Origin: CAYRHS01 sp964424125
Lineage (GTDB): Bacteria > Actinomycetota > Acidimicrobiia > IMCC26256 > JAOSJL01
Length of the DNA stretch: 17,668 nt
Direction of reading: 5' to 3'
NCBI GenBank assembly: GCA_964424125.1
Contig: CAYRHS010000057.1
Span: 1-17,668 of the forward strand
The notes beneath the pieces are model-generated. The model was given only the letters and a program-made list of their open reading frames with translations. It did not search any database and was not told the DNA's origin. How positions within the stretch are numbered: position 1 is the stretch's first letter; each line of letters begins with the position of its first letter. Shown here piece after piece: positions 6,308-14,066 of the stretch. The translations under genes were made by a program, and so were the position numbers.

Positions 6308-6877
6308 GTGGGCGCCCGGGTGCTCGTGATCGACAACTACGACTCGTTCGTCTACAACCTCGTCCAGTACCTGGGTGAGCTCGGTGCCGAGCCGCTCGTG
6401 TACCGGGACGACTCGATCTCCCTCGACGAGATGCTGGACCTGGTACCCGACCGCGTCTTGATCTCCCCGGGGCCCGGTCGTCCCGCCGACGCGGGCTGTT
6501 CCAACGAGGCGATCGCGACCTTCGGCGAGGCCGGGGTGCCCGTCCTCGGCGTGTGTCTGGGCCACCAGTGCGTGGGCGAGGTCTACGGCGCGCACGTGGT
6601 GCGCGCCCCCGCGGTGATGCACGGCAAGACGTCCGAGATCACCCATAGCGGCGCGGGGGTGTTCTCGGGGCTCCCGAGCCCGCTGGTCGCGACCCGCTAC
6701 CACTCCCTGGTCGTCGACCGCGGCAGCGTTCCGGAGGTGCTCGAGATCACCGCCGAGACCGACGGCCTCGTCATGGGCCTCCGACACCGCGAGCTCCCCG
6801 TCGAAGGCGTGCAGTTCCACCCCGAGTCGATTCTCACCGAGCACGGCCACCGGCTGCTCGAGAACTTCCTGACCTGA
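6308..6877 (+). CDS. pabA: Glutamine amidotransferase component of anthranilate/aminodeoxychorismate synthase
   Basis: A 189-residue class I glutamine amidotransferase of normal PabA/TrpG length. The N-terminus VLVIDNYDSFVYNLVQYL, the oxyanion region SPGPGRP (53-59), the nucleophile C83 in GVCLGHQC, and H171 and E173 in FHPESILTEHG are all intact. It releases ammonia from glutamine for a chorismate-using partner: TrpE gives anthranilate, PabB gives aminodeoxychorismate. Neither partner is in the window, so pabA versus trpG cannot be decided; the equivalent gene in M. tuberculosis, Rv0013, also lies away from its partner. GTG 6308 is chosen because TAGCGT sits seven bases upstream. The last 44 bases overlap the 3' end of mutY on the other strand. 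Confidence 0.92.
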   Translation: MGARVLVIDNYDSFVYNLVQYLGELGAEPLVYRDDSISLDEMLDLVPDRVLISPGPGRPADAGCSNEAIATFGEAGVPVLGVCLGHQCVGEVYGAHVVRAPAVMHGKTSEITHSGAGVFSGLPSPLVATRYHSLVVDRGSVPEVLEITAETDGLVMGLRHRELPVEGVQFHPESILTEHGHRLLENFLT

Positions 6878-7670
6878 GCCGACCGGGGTAGGGGAGACGG
6901 GCGCGGGGTCCGCTGACCTCGGCCAGACCGTCGGTGACGAGCGATCCGAGCGCATCCGCGTCGAGCTCGGAGACCGGTGTCGGTCCCGCTCGCAACGCGG
7001 CCAGGACACGGCCGCGGCGTTGACGGAAGGAGCCCTCGAACGGGGCCTGGCGCGTCCGCCCCTCGTCGGGCAGCGGACCGCGAGTGACACACCGGCGGCG
7101 CAGCGGACAATCGCCACAGCGCGGCGCACGCGGGCGGCACAGGAGTGCCCCGAGGTCCATCAGCGCCAGCAGCCGGTCGCGTCCGCGCAGCGGACGCCCC
7201 AGCCGCAGCGACGTCGCCTCCGCTTCGCTCACCGACAGATGCTCGCCGACGGCTCGTTCGACCGTCCGGCGTACGTTCACGTCGACCGCGGGCACGTCCT
7301 CGTCGTCTGCCTGGGCCCGAACGGCACGAGCGGTGTACCGGCCGACTCCGGGAAGCACTTCGAGATCGGCGGGCCAACCGTGCGTGTCGATCGTCGCGGC
7401 CGCGTCCCACAACCGGCGGGCGCGACGCGGGTAGCCCAGACGACCCCAGGCGCTGATCACCGCACCGGGCCCCGCGGCGGCCGTGACCGCGGGCGACGGG
7501 AACCGGTCGACGAAGTCGGGCCAGGTGTCGACGACGCGGGAGACCTGCGTCTGGTGGAGCATCACCTCGGAGGTGAGGATCGGCCATCGGCTTCGCGTCC
7601 GACGCCACGGGAGCTCGTGGCGGCCGTTCAGGCGGTACCAGTCGGCGAGCAGCGAGCGCGCCGGGCTCAT
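6834..7670 (-). CDS. mutY: A/G-specific adenine DNA glycosylase (MutY), short form
   Basis: A 278-residue helix-hairpin-helix glycosylase. Catalytic E35 lies in SEVMLHQTQV, the hairpin is LPGVGRYTARAV (106-117), catalytic D130 is in AVDVNVRR, and the iron-sulfur loop has C178, C185, C188 and C194 with the exact C-x6-C-x2-C-x5-C spacing. It removes adenine mispaired with 8-oxoguanine. The C-terminal NUDIX-like lesion-reading domain of E. coli MutY is missing; a short winged-helix-like tail replaces it, as in mycobacterial MutY. The ATG is one base after the pknB stop (TGA-C-ATG), so translation is probably coupled to pknB and the gene is last in that transcript. Its final 14 codons run antisense into the conserved end of pabA. 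Presence of a repair gene here is unlike the M. tuberculosis order. Confidence 0.92.
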   Translation of the reverse strand: MSPARSLLADWYRLNGRHELPWRRTRSRWPILTSEVMLHQTQVSRVVDTWPDFVDRFPSPAVTAAAGPGAVISAWGRLGYPRRARRLWDAAATIDTHGWPADLEVLPGVGRYTARAVRAQADDEDVPAVDVNVRRTVERAVGEHLSVSEAEATSLRLGRPLRGRDRLLALMDLGALLCRPRAPRCGDCPLRRRCVTRGPLPDEGRTRQAPFEGSFRQRRGRVLAALRAGPTPVSELDADALGSLVTDGLAEVSGPRARLPYPGRLRSGSSRAAGGRAR

Positions 7671-7671
7671 G

Positions 7672-9558
7672 TCACGGGACGGTGGTCGTGGTCGTGGTCG
7701 TGGTCGTGGTGGTAGGCGCCTGGCCGACCTGGATCACGACCTCGGTCCCCGCCTGCGCCGAGGTGCCGCCGGTCGGGTTCTGGTTCACGACGAGGCCGTT
7801 GTTCTCTGGGGAGCTCTCGACGACGATGACCCTCGGCGTGAAGCCGGCCGCTCGGATCGCGGCTTCGGCGTCGGCTTGCGTCTGGCCGAGGACGGCCGGG
7901 ACCGCGCCCGTCGGCGGGCCGCTCGAGACGACCACCGTCACCGACGAGCCGCGCTGCGCCAGCGAGCCCGCGGGTGGGTCGGTGCGGATCACGAGGTTGT
8001 TGCCGACCGTGTCGTTCGGCTCGCTCGTCGGTTGGACCACGAAACCCTGGCCGCTCAGGATCGCGACCGCGTCGTTCAGGCTCTTGCCCGTCACGTCGGG
8101 GATCTCGAGGTCGCCCGCGCCTTTCGACACGATGAGGGCGACGTCCGAGCCCTGCTCGGCGTCGGTCCCGGCGGGGGGCTCGGTGCGGATCACGAGCCCG
8201 GCGTCGAAGACGTCGCTCTCCTCTTCGCGTTGCAGCACGTTGAATTTCAGCTCCTCGAGGGCCGACGTGGCCTCCTCGACCGTCTGCCCCGACACGTCCG
8301 GGATGTTCACGGTGCCCGCGCCGGTCGAGACGAAGATCGTCACCGTGCTGCCTTCTCGGAGCGAGGCACCCGACTCCGGGTCCTGTTCGAAGACGACGCC
8401 CTCCTCGACGAGGAAGAACTCCTGGCGCTGGACGTCGACCTCGAAGCCGAGCCCCTCGAGCTCGGCGATCGCCTCGGTCTCGGTGAGCTCCACCACGTCG
8501 GGCACGTCGACGGTCTTGGTGGCGGTCCCGCCGAGGGAGCTGAGGTACCAGATGAGGCCGACAGCTCCGGCCAGCAGCGCCAGGACGAGGAGGAACACCC
8601 ACCAGCGGCGCCTGCGCTTCCCGGTCGTGGTGGCGGCGGGTGTCGTCGCGTCGCCGGTGACTGCGGTGTTGGCGAGGGTCTGGTCACCTTCGGCCACGGC
8701 GACGGCGGCGGTGATGGGCGCGGCCAGCGGAGCCCGTCCGCGGAGGAAGCGGAGCAGGTCCTCACGCAGATCGTGGGCCGACTGGTAGCGCTTCTCGGGG
8801 TCCTTGGCGAGACACGCGAGGATGATCGTCTCGAGGTCGGCGGGGAGATCGGGCCGTTGGTCACGCGGGCGGGGCGGCTCCTCCCGGACATGTTGGTACG
8901 CGACCGCGACCGGGGTGTCGGCACGGAACGGCGGGACTCCGCAGACCATCTCGTAGAGCACGATGCCGAGCGAGTAGACGTCCGAGCGCCCGTCCACCGC
9001 GTAGCCCTGCGCCTGCTCGGGCGAGAAATACGTTGCGGTACCCATCACCGACCCCGTCTGGGTGAGCGCCTCGCTGGTGTCCGCGCGCGCGATCCCGAAG
9101 TCCGTGACCTTGGCGACGCCGTCGGCGTTGATGAGCACGTTCCCGGGCTTCACGTCGCGATGGACCACACCCGCGCGGTGCGCGTAGTCGAGCGCCGCCG
9201 CGATCTCCGCTGCGATGGTCACGGAACGCTCGGGTGACAGCGTGCCTTCCAGGCGCAACACGTCGCGGAGCGTGTGTCCGGGTACGTACTCCATGACGAT
9301 GAAGTACGTGCCCCGTTCCTGGCCCCAGTCGTAGATGGCGACGATGTCGGGGTGGTTGAGGCTCGCGGCCGACTGCGCCTCGCGGCGGAACCGTTCGACG
9401 AAGGACGGATCGCGCGCGTGCTCGGCCGAGAGGACCTTCACCGCGACGGGCCGGTCGAGGAGCGCGTCGCGTGCCAGGTAGACCTCGGCCATCCCGCCGC
9501 GGGCGATCTCGCGCTCGAGCTCGTAGCGATTGGCGAAGGTGGTGACCGGGGCGGCCAT
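7672..9558 (-). CDS. pknB: Ser/Thr protein kinase with four PASTA domains (PknB)
   Basis: A 628-residue transmembrane kinase. The kinase domain (about 12-270) shows a glycine loop IARGGMAEVYLA, K41, the catalytic loop HRDVKPGN (D135), DFG (153-155) and an activation loop whose T166 and T168 align with the autophosphorylated threonines of mycobacterial PknB. A basic juxtamembrane stretch (314-318) leads to one membrane segment (319-340) and four PASTA repeats (about 349-615), each with a PDV- or PAV-type start, which bind muropeptides or lipid II in relatives. The chain ends in eleven threonines. It should phosphorylate cell-wall and division proteins and be reversed by PstP. ATG 9558 follows a TAGATT box by seven bases. 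The gene follows pbpA by 63 bases and overlaps no neighbour; mutY starts one base after its stop. No second kinase (pknA) is present. Confidence 0.97.
   Translation of the reverse strand: MAAPVTTFANRYELEREIARGGMAEVYLARDALLDRPVAVKVLSAEHARDPSFVERFRREAQSAASLNHPDIVAIYDWGQERGTYFIVMEYVPGHTLRDVLRLEGTLSPERSVTIAAEIAAALDYAHRAGVVHRDVKPGNVLINADGVAKVTDFGIARADTSEALTQTGSVMGTATYFSPEQAQGYAVDGRSDVYSLGIVLYEMVCGVPPFRADTPVAVAYQHVREEPPRPRDQRPDLPADLETIILACLAKDPEKRYQSAHDLREDLLRFLRGRAPLAAPITAAVAVAEGDQTLANTAVTGDATTPAATTTGKRRRRWWVFLLVLALLAGAVGLIWYLSSLGGTATKTVDVPDVVELTETEAIAELEGLGFEVDVQRQEFFLVEEGVVFEQDPESGASLREGSTVTIFVSTGAGTVNIPDVSGQTVEEATSALEELKFNVLQREEESDVFDAGLVIRTEPPAGTDAEQGSDVALIVSKGAGDLEIPDVTGKSLNDAVAILSGQGFVVQPTSEPNDTVGNNLVIRTDPPAGSLAQRGSSVTVVVSSGPPTGAVPAVLGQTQADAEAAIRAAGFTPRVIVVESSPENNGLVVNQNPTGGTSAQAGTEVVIQVGQAPTTTTTTTTTTTVP
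7682..7710 (-). repeat. pknB: Hexanucleotide repeat encoding the poly-Thr tail of PknB
   Basis: Four perfect head-to-tail copies of GTGGTC (7682-7705) and a partial fifth encode most of the eleven-threonine C-terminus. Because the unit is six bases, slippage would change the tail by two residues per unit without shifting frame. Confidence 0.85.
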
Positions 9559-9565
9559 CTTGGCG

Positions 9566-9571
9566 AATCTA
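9566..9571 (-). promoter_or_regulatory. Candidate -10 box of leaderless pknB
   Basis: TAGATT on the minus strand lies seven bases before ATG 9558 and there is no Shine-Dalgarno sequence between. It would let pknB and mutY be transcribed separately from the upstream fhaA-pbpA genes. No clear -35 is seen. Confidence 0.5.
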
Positions 9572-9621
9572 TCGGCCGGCCGGGAGCGTTCTGCCCCCGG
9601 GCGCGTATGTGGTCGGAGTGG

Positions 9622-11049
9622 TCACAGCAGGCTTCCCAGCACCTGCGCGGCGACGGGGCCGGCTACCGAGCCTCCACTCCCCCCGTTCTCCACGATCACC
9701 GCGATTGCGAATCGTGGTGCATCGGCGGGAGCGAATCCGACGAACCAGGCGTGGGGGTCCGGCCCCTGCGAGTTCTCGGCGGTCCCGGTCTTGCCCGCGA
9801 CCTGCACGTCGGGCAACGCGGCCGCGGTGCCCGTGCCGCGCTCGACGACCTGGACCATCATCGATGCGATCTCGAACGCCGTCTCGACGGGCATGGCGCG
9901 CATCCACGGGCCCGGGCGGATCCGTTCGATGACGTTCCCGTCGTCGTCGACGATCTCGCGCGCGACGTGGGGCGTTGGGACCTCGCCCCCGTTCGCGACC
10001 GATGCCGCGACCAGGGCCATCTCGAGCGGCGTGGCGGTGACGTCCCCTTGCCCGATCCCCGCGAACGCGAAGAGCGGCTGGTTCTGCTGGAAGGAGCCCG
10101 GCTCGGGCCCGATGCTGTCCACCGCGCCCGGCTTGAGATCGAGGTCGGGCGCGTCGTAGATGCCGAAGCTCTCCATGGCGGGCGGGAAGGCATCGCCGAG
10201 CTCGAGGCCGAGCCGGCCGAAGGTGGTGTTGCACGAGCGGACGAAGCTCTCGGTGAGGTCTCCGCCGCACGCGGAGCCGCCGAAGTTCTGGAGCGTGTCG
10301 TTGGTGAGGGGTAGGTCGATCGTGCTGACCGACGGGAACACCGGTTCGGTCGGCGTGGCGAGGCCGTTGTCGAGCGTCGCCGCCGTGGTCACGACCTTGA
10401 AGCTGGAACCCGGCGGGTAGATCTCCCGGTAGGCGCGAGGCAGCGCGGGGTTGTCGGGAAGCGCCTCGAGGAAGTCGAACGCGGCGTCGACCCGCGCGAC
10501 GTCGTGCCCCGCCAGGGGCTGGGGGTCGTACGTGGGGTTGGAGTACATGGCGACGATCTCGCCGTTCGTGGGGTCGAGGACCACGACCGAGCCGCGCCGC
10601 CCGCCGAGCGCGTCACGGGCAGCGCGTTGTGCCGCGGCGTCGATCGACAAGACGACGTTGCCGGTGTTGTCCTTGCCGAGGATGAAGTCGGCGAGGTCCT
10701 CCACCCGGAACACCTGGCCGGTGAGCTCGTCCTCGTACTCGGCTTCCACTCCGGTGGCGCCGCGCGTGAACGAGATGTAGCCGCTGATGTGGGCCATCAG
10801 GTCGCCGAGCGGGTAGATGCGCTGGTAGTCGAACTGGTCCTCGGACGGCACCGAGCGGGCGACGACCTCTCCGTCGGTGGTGACGATCTCGCCCCGGGGT
10901 CGCGAAAAGTCGCGGATCAGGTTGCGGACGTTGCGGGGATCGTCGGCGAGATCGTCGGCGTGGATCACCTGCAGGTAGGTCAGATTCCCGACGAGCGCGA
11001 GGAACAGCACGACGACGGCCCAGCCCACGCGGCGGATCGGGCGATTCAC
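9622..11049 (-). CDS. pbpA: Class B penicillin-binding protein, peptidoglycan transpeptidase
   Basis: A 475-residue single-pass protein, close to mycobacterial PbpA (Rv0016c). The N-terminal membrane segment spans about 9-27, followed by a dimerisation-type region with SRPRGEIVTTDG and then the transpeptidase domain. The three active-site motifs are intact: S215-S-F-K218, S272-C-N274 and K420-T-G422. It cross-links peptidoglycan stem peptides outside the membrane and is the target of beta-lactams. SEDS proteins such as RodA work as a pair with class B enzymes, and rodA lies directly upstream. The GTG start overlaps the rodA stop in the four bases GTGA (11046-11049), so translation is coupled. 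The pknB start follows after 63 bases. In mycobacteria PknB phosphorylates PbpA; that is known of the relatives, not visible here. Confidence 0.95.
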   Translation of the reverse strand: MNRPIRRVGWAVVVLFLALVGNLTYLQVIHADDLADDPRNVRNLIRDFSRPRGEIVTTDGEVVARSVPSEDQFDYQRIYPLGDLMAHISGYISFTRGATGVEAEYEDELTGQVFRVEDLADFILGKDNTGNVVLSIDAAAQRAARDALGGRRGSVVVLDPTNGEIVAMYSNPTYDPQPLAGHDVARVDAAFDFLEALPDNPALPRAYREIYPPGSSFKVVTTAATLDNGLATPTEPVFPSVSTIDLPLTNDTLQNFGGSACGGDLTESFVRSCNTTFGRLGLELGDAFPPAMESFGIYDAPDLDLKPGAVDSIGPEPGSFQQNQPLFAFAGIGQGDVTATPLEMALVAASVANGGEVPTPHVAREIVDDDGNVIERIRPGPWMRAMPVETAFEIASMMVQVVERGTGTAAALPDVQVAGKTGTAENSQGPDPHAWFVGFAPADAPRFAIAVIVENGGSGGSVAGPVAAQVLGSLL

Positions 11050-12380
11050 GAGACCCTCGCCGAACGGCGCCGCCGGACCTGCTGGTCCACCGTGGTCTCG
11101 GCGCTGGCCGCAGTCTCGTCCGAGATCCGGAGCAGCAACGCGACGATGACGAAGTTGGCGACGAGGGAGGAGCCCCCGTAGGACACGAACGGCAACGTGA
11201 TGCCGGTGAGCGGGATGAGACGCGTCACCCCACCGATGATCACGAACGTCTGCACGCCGATGATCGTCGTGAGGCCGGTCGCGAAGAGCTTCGAGAAGGG
11301 CCGCTCCGCCTGCACCGCGATCCGGTAGCCGGAGCCGACGAGGAGCAGGAACCCGATCACGACCGCGGTCGTGCCGAGCAGACCGAGCTCCTCGCCGATG
11401 GCGGCGAAGATGAAGTCGGTCTCGACGACGGGGATCCGTTCCGGGTTCCCGAGGCCCAGGCCCTCACCGGCGAATCCGCCGGAGCCGAACGCGAAGATCG
11501 ACTCCACGAGCTGGCTGTTCCCGGCACCGGCCACGGGCCAGGGGTCCAGCCAGTTCGACACGCGGTCCTGGACGTGGCTGAAAAGCTGGTACGAGGTCAA
11601 CGCGCCGGCCGCGAACAGGCCCAGGCCGACGACCAGGTAGCCGGCGCGTTCGGTGGCGACGTAGAGCATCGCCACGAAGACCGCGAAGAAGAGCAGGGAC
11701 GAGCCGAGGTCGGTCTCGAAGATGAGCACGAGGAGCGAGAAGCCCCAGATGAGGAGCAGCGGGCCGAGGTGCTTGGGATCGGGAAACACCAGGCGACCGA
11801 TGCGCAGCGTCCCCGCGGAGAGCAGCTCCCGCTTCTCCACCAGATAGGCCGCGAAGAAGACGACGAGTAGCACCTTGGCAGCCTCGCCGGGCTGGAACGT
11901 GATCGGGCCGACACGGGCCCAGAGGCGCGCGCCGTTGAGCGAGAAACCGATCCCCGGCAGCAACGGCAACAGCAGGAGCCCGATCCCGACGAGGAGGAAG
12001 GTGTAGCGGTAGCGCTCGAGCACGCGCACCTGCCGCACCAGCAACAACGTCGCGACGAACGCGGCGACGCCCACCGCCGACCACAGGGACTGTCCCCGGG
12101 CTAGGTCACGGTCGAGGCGGGCGATCACGACGAAGCCGATCCCGTTCAGCACGACGACCAACGGCAGCAGCGTGGCGTCGGCGCGCGGAGCGAGGCGTCG
12201 GATCGCGATGTGGGCGAGGAAGAACAGCGCGATGAGCCCGACGAGGATCGCGAGCAGGTCGGGCGGAAGGTCCGCGCTCTCGGCCAGGCTGACGAGCACG
12301 TAGCCGCCGATCACGATGACGACGGCAATGAGTCCGAGGCCGAGCTCCGTCGCGCGTCGTCGGCGGGCCAGCTCGCTCAC
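11046..12380 (-). CDS. rodA: SEDS-family peptidoglycan glycosyltransferase RodA/FtsW
   Basis: A 444-residue polytopic membrane protein with about ten to twelve membrane segments. SEDS signatures include GARLWARVGPITFQPGEAAK, LIFETDLGSSLLFF with the conserved Asp, NWLDPWPVAGAGNSQLVES, ETDFIFAAIGEELGLLG and the C-terminal LPFVSYGGSSLVANF. It polymerises glycan strands from lipid II together with a class B penicillin-binding protein, here the overlapping pbpA product. The start is GTG 12380, whose bases overlap the pstP stop as GTGA (12377-12380); the open frame continues far upstream only as a shadow of pstP. Both sides of this gene therefore have four-base overlaps, which suggests near-equal translation of pstP, rodA and pbpA. 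FtsW is also possible by sequence, but pairing with pbpA and gene order favour RodA. Confidence 0.94.
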   Translation of the reverse strand: MSELARRRRATELGLGLIAVVIVIGGYVLVSLAESADLPPDLLAILVGLIALFFLAHIAIRRLAPRADATLLPLVVVLNGIGFVVIARLDRDLARGQSLWSAVGVAAFVATLLLVRQVRVLERYRYTFLLVGIGLLLLPLLPGIGFSLNGARLWARVGPITFQPGEAAKVLLVVFFAAYLVEKRELLSAGTLRIGRLVFPDPKHLGPLLLIWGFSLLVLIFETDLGSSLLFFAVFVAMLYVATERAGYLVVGLGLFAAGALTSYQLFSHVQDRVSNWLDPWPVAGAGNSQLVESIFAFGSGGFAGEGLGLGNPERIPVVETDFIFAAIGEELGLLGTTAVVIGFLLLVGSGYRIAVQAERPFSKLFATGLTTIIGVQTFVIIGGVTRLIPLTGITLPFVSYGGSSLVANFVIVALLLRISDETAASAETTVDQQVRRRRSARVS

Positions 12381-13576
12381 GGCTGGCCGCTCCTGGTGGC
12401 CGCCGCCGTCGTCGTGGTCGCGGCGGCCTCGGACTCCCGGCGCTGCGCGACGTCGTCGGCGAGCCCGTCGAGAAACGTCTCCGCGTCGGATCGCGAGCTG
12501 AACTGGCGTTCGTCCTCGAAGGCGACGCGTTCTTGCGGCGTCAGGTCGGATGCGTTGAGCCCCGTCGTGCTCTCCAGCGTGGGATCCCAACCGAGCAGCC
12601 CGCCGGGGACCCCCTGGTAGAGCGCGACCTCGTCGTCACGGAAGGCGACGAAGTAGGTACGGCGGGCGTACCAGCCGACGGCCGCGAACGCGATCGCGAG
12701 GATCGCGAGGACGGGGATCACCACGAGCAGACCTCGGAGCCATCGACGGCGCCCTTTCGGGCGCGGCGTCGCCTCCTCCCCCCGGCCGGTGCTCGCTTCC
12801 TCGTCGTCCTCGTCCTCCTCCTCGTCGCCGTCGTCGGACTCCGCGGCGGCGGACGCGGGCTCAGAGGGATCTGCGTCCACGACGTCGAGGACCACCGCGG
12901 TCACGTTGTCGTCCCCGCCGGCCTCGTTCGCGGCGTCGACGAGGCGTTCGGCCGCACGCGCCGGATGCGACTCGCGCCGCAGGATCGCGGCGATGTCGTC
13001 CGGTCGGACCATGTTCGTGAGGCCGTCGGAGCAGAGGAGCACCCGGTCGCCGGTCTCGAGCGCGCGCTCGTACAGGTCGACCTCGAGGTCGGGTTCGATC
13101 CCCAAGGCCCGAGTGATGATCGCCCGTTGGGGGTGCACCGCCGCCTGCTCCGGCGTGAGCCGCCCGTCCCGGACGAGCTCCTCCACGAGACTGTGGTCGG
13201 CGGTGAGCTGACGGAGCTCTCCGTCTCGGAAGATGTACGCGCGGGAGTCGCCGACGTGGCCCACGACGATCTCCCGGGCGGGCCGGGACACGACGGCCGT
13301 GAGCGTGGTCCCCATTCCCGACAGGTCGTCGTCCTGCGCCGCCTTCTCGAGCACGGCGGCGTTCGCCTTACGGATCGCGTCGCCGATGGGCTCCCCGCTC
13401 GCGACCGACGCGCGCAATGCCTCCAACGCGGTCGCCGACGCGACCTCGCCGGCTCGGTGGCCGCCCATCCCGTCGGCGACGGCGAAGAGATCGAGGTGGT
13501 CGTCGACCAGGAGAGAGTCCTCGTTCTCGTCCCGGACCCGACCGACGTCGGTGGCTGCGCCCGCGACGAACCTCAT
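12377..13576 (-). CDS. pstP: PP2C-type Ser/Thr protein phosphatase (PstP)
   Basis: A 399-residue protein. The PP2C domain (about 1-235) has RDENED (15-20), the metal site VADGMGGH with D35, GHVGDSRAYIF (106-116), CSDGLTNMV (182-190) and GGDDNVTAVV (220-229). An acidic linker dense in Asp and Glu (247-260) precedes a basic patch and one membrane segment (about 281-303). The outer tail of about 95 residues has no recognisable fold and ends in a Thr/Ala-rich run. It removes phosphate from PknB and its substrates on the cytoplasmic face. It begins seven bases after the fhaB stop and its own stop overlaps the rodA start. Layout and neighbours equal those of mycobacterial Rv0018c; the acidic linker looks more extreme than I would expect. 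Confidence 0.95.
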   Translation of the reverse strand: MRFVAGAATDVGRVRDENEDSLLVDDHLDLFAVADGMGGHRAGEVASATALEALRASVASGEPIGDAIRKANAAVLEKAAQDDDLSGMGTTLTAVVSRPAREIVVGHVGDSRAYIFRDGELRQLTADHSLVEELVRDGRLTPEQAAVHPQRAIITRALGIEPDLEVDLYERALETGDRVLLCSDGLTNMVRPDDIAAILRRESHPARAAERLVDAANEAGGDDNVTAVVLDVVDADPSEPASAAAESDDGDEEEDEDDEEASTGRGEEATPRPKGRRRWLRGLLVVIPVLAILAIAFAAVGWYARRTYFVAFRDDEVALYQGVPGGLLGWDPTLESTTGLNASDLTPQERVAFEDERQFSSRSDAETFLDGLADDVAQRRESEAAATTTTAAATRSGQP

Positions 13577-13583
13577 GGGCCGC

Positions 13584-14054
13584 TCATCGGCTCAGCTCCA
13601 CGACCGTCTGCCCGAACTGGATCCGGTCTCCCCGACGGATCCGGGTCGGCGTCGAGATGCGCGTGCCGTTGACGAAGGTGCCGTTGGTGGACCCGAGGTC
13701 TTCGACGTAGGTCTCGTCGTTGCTGCGGAACACACGCGCGTGCAGCTGCGACCCGTAGTTGTCGCCGGCGAGCACGATGCCGCACCCGCCGGCGCGACCG
13801 ACGGTGAGCTCGGCGTCGAGCGCGAACGACTGACCCCGACGCTGGGCGGGCTCGAGAACCTGGAGCGTCTGCTCCCGACCCCGGCTCCGCTCCGGTCGCG
13901 TCCGCGCGCGCTTGCTCGCGGGTGAGGCGCTCTCCACCGGGGTCAGCGGCGCGGCGCGGAGCTCGAGCGTGACGACGCGCACCACCCGGATGAGGAACAG
14001 GAAGAGCAGGCCCAAGAAGCAGAACTTCAGGATGGTCAGTAGACCCTCGGACAC
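13584..14054 (-). CDS. fhaB: Membrane-anchored FHA-domain protein FhaB
   Basis: A 156-residue protein from GTG 14054, the usual FhaB length. It has one N-terminal membrane segment (about 5-24), a basic linker rich in Arg (48-60), and a C-terminal FHA domain (about 75-150) with VGRAGGCGIVLAGD, the SQLH segment (102-105) and DLGSTNGTFVNG (119-130), the residues that read phosphothreonine. In mycobacteria FhaB/FipA binds FtsZ- and FtsQ-related partners and is a PknA/PknB target; here PknB would be the only local kinase. It lies 12 bases after fhaA and seven before pstP on the same strand, within a single transcript. Confidence 0.92.
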   Translation of the reverse strand: MSEGLLTILKFCFLGLLFLFLIRVVRVVTLELRAAPLTPVESASPASKRARTRPERSRGREQTLQVLEPAQRRGQSFALDAELTVGRAGGCGIVLAGDNYGSQLHARVFRSNDETYVEDLGSTNGTFVNGTRISTPTRIRRGDRIQFGQTVVELSR

Positions 14055-14066
14055 GTCGGACCCCGC

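Noticed and set aside
7682..8788. Plus-strand open frame beginning with a run of valines
   Set aside because: The valine run is the antisense reading of the pknB threonine repeat; no coding signal otherwise.
7483..9237. A 584-codon plus-strand open frame opposite pknB
   Set aside because: It is rich in Arg, Asp and Gly with no fold or motif and is the exact antisense of kinase and PASTA domains.
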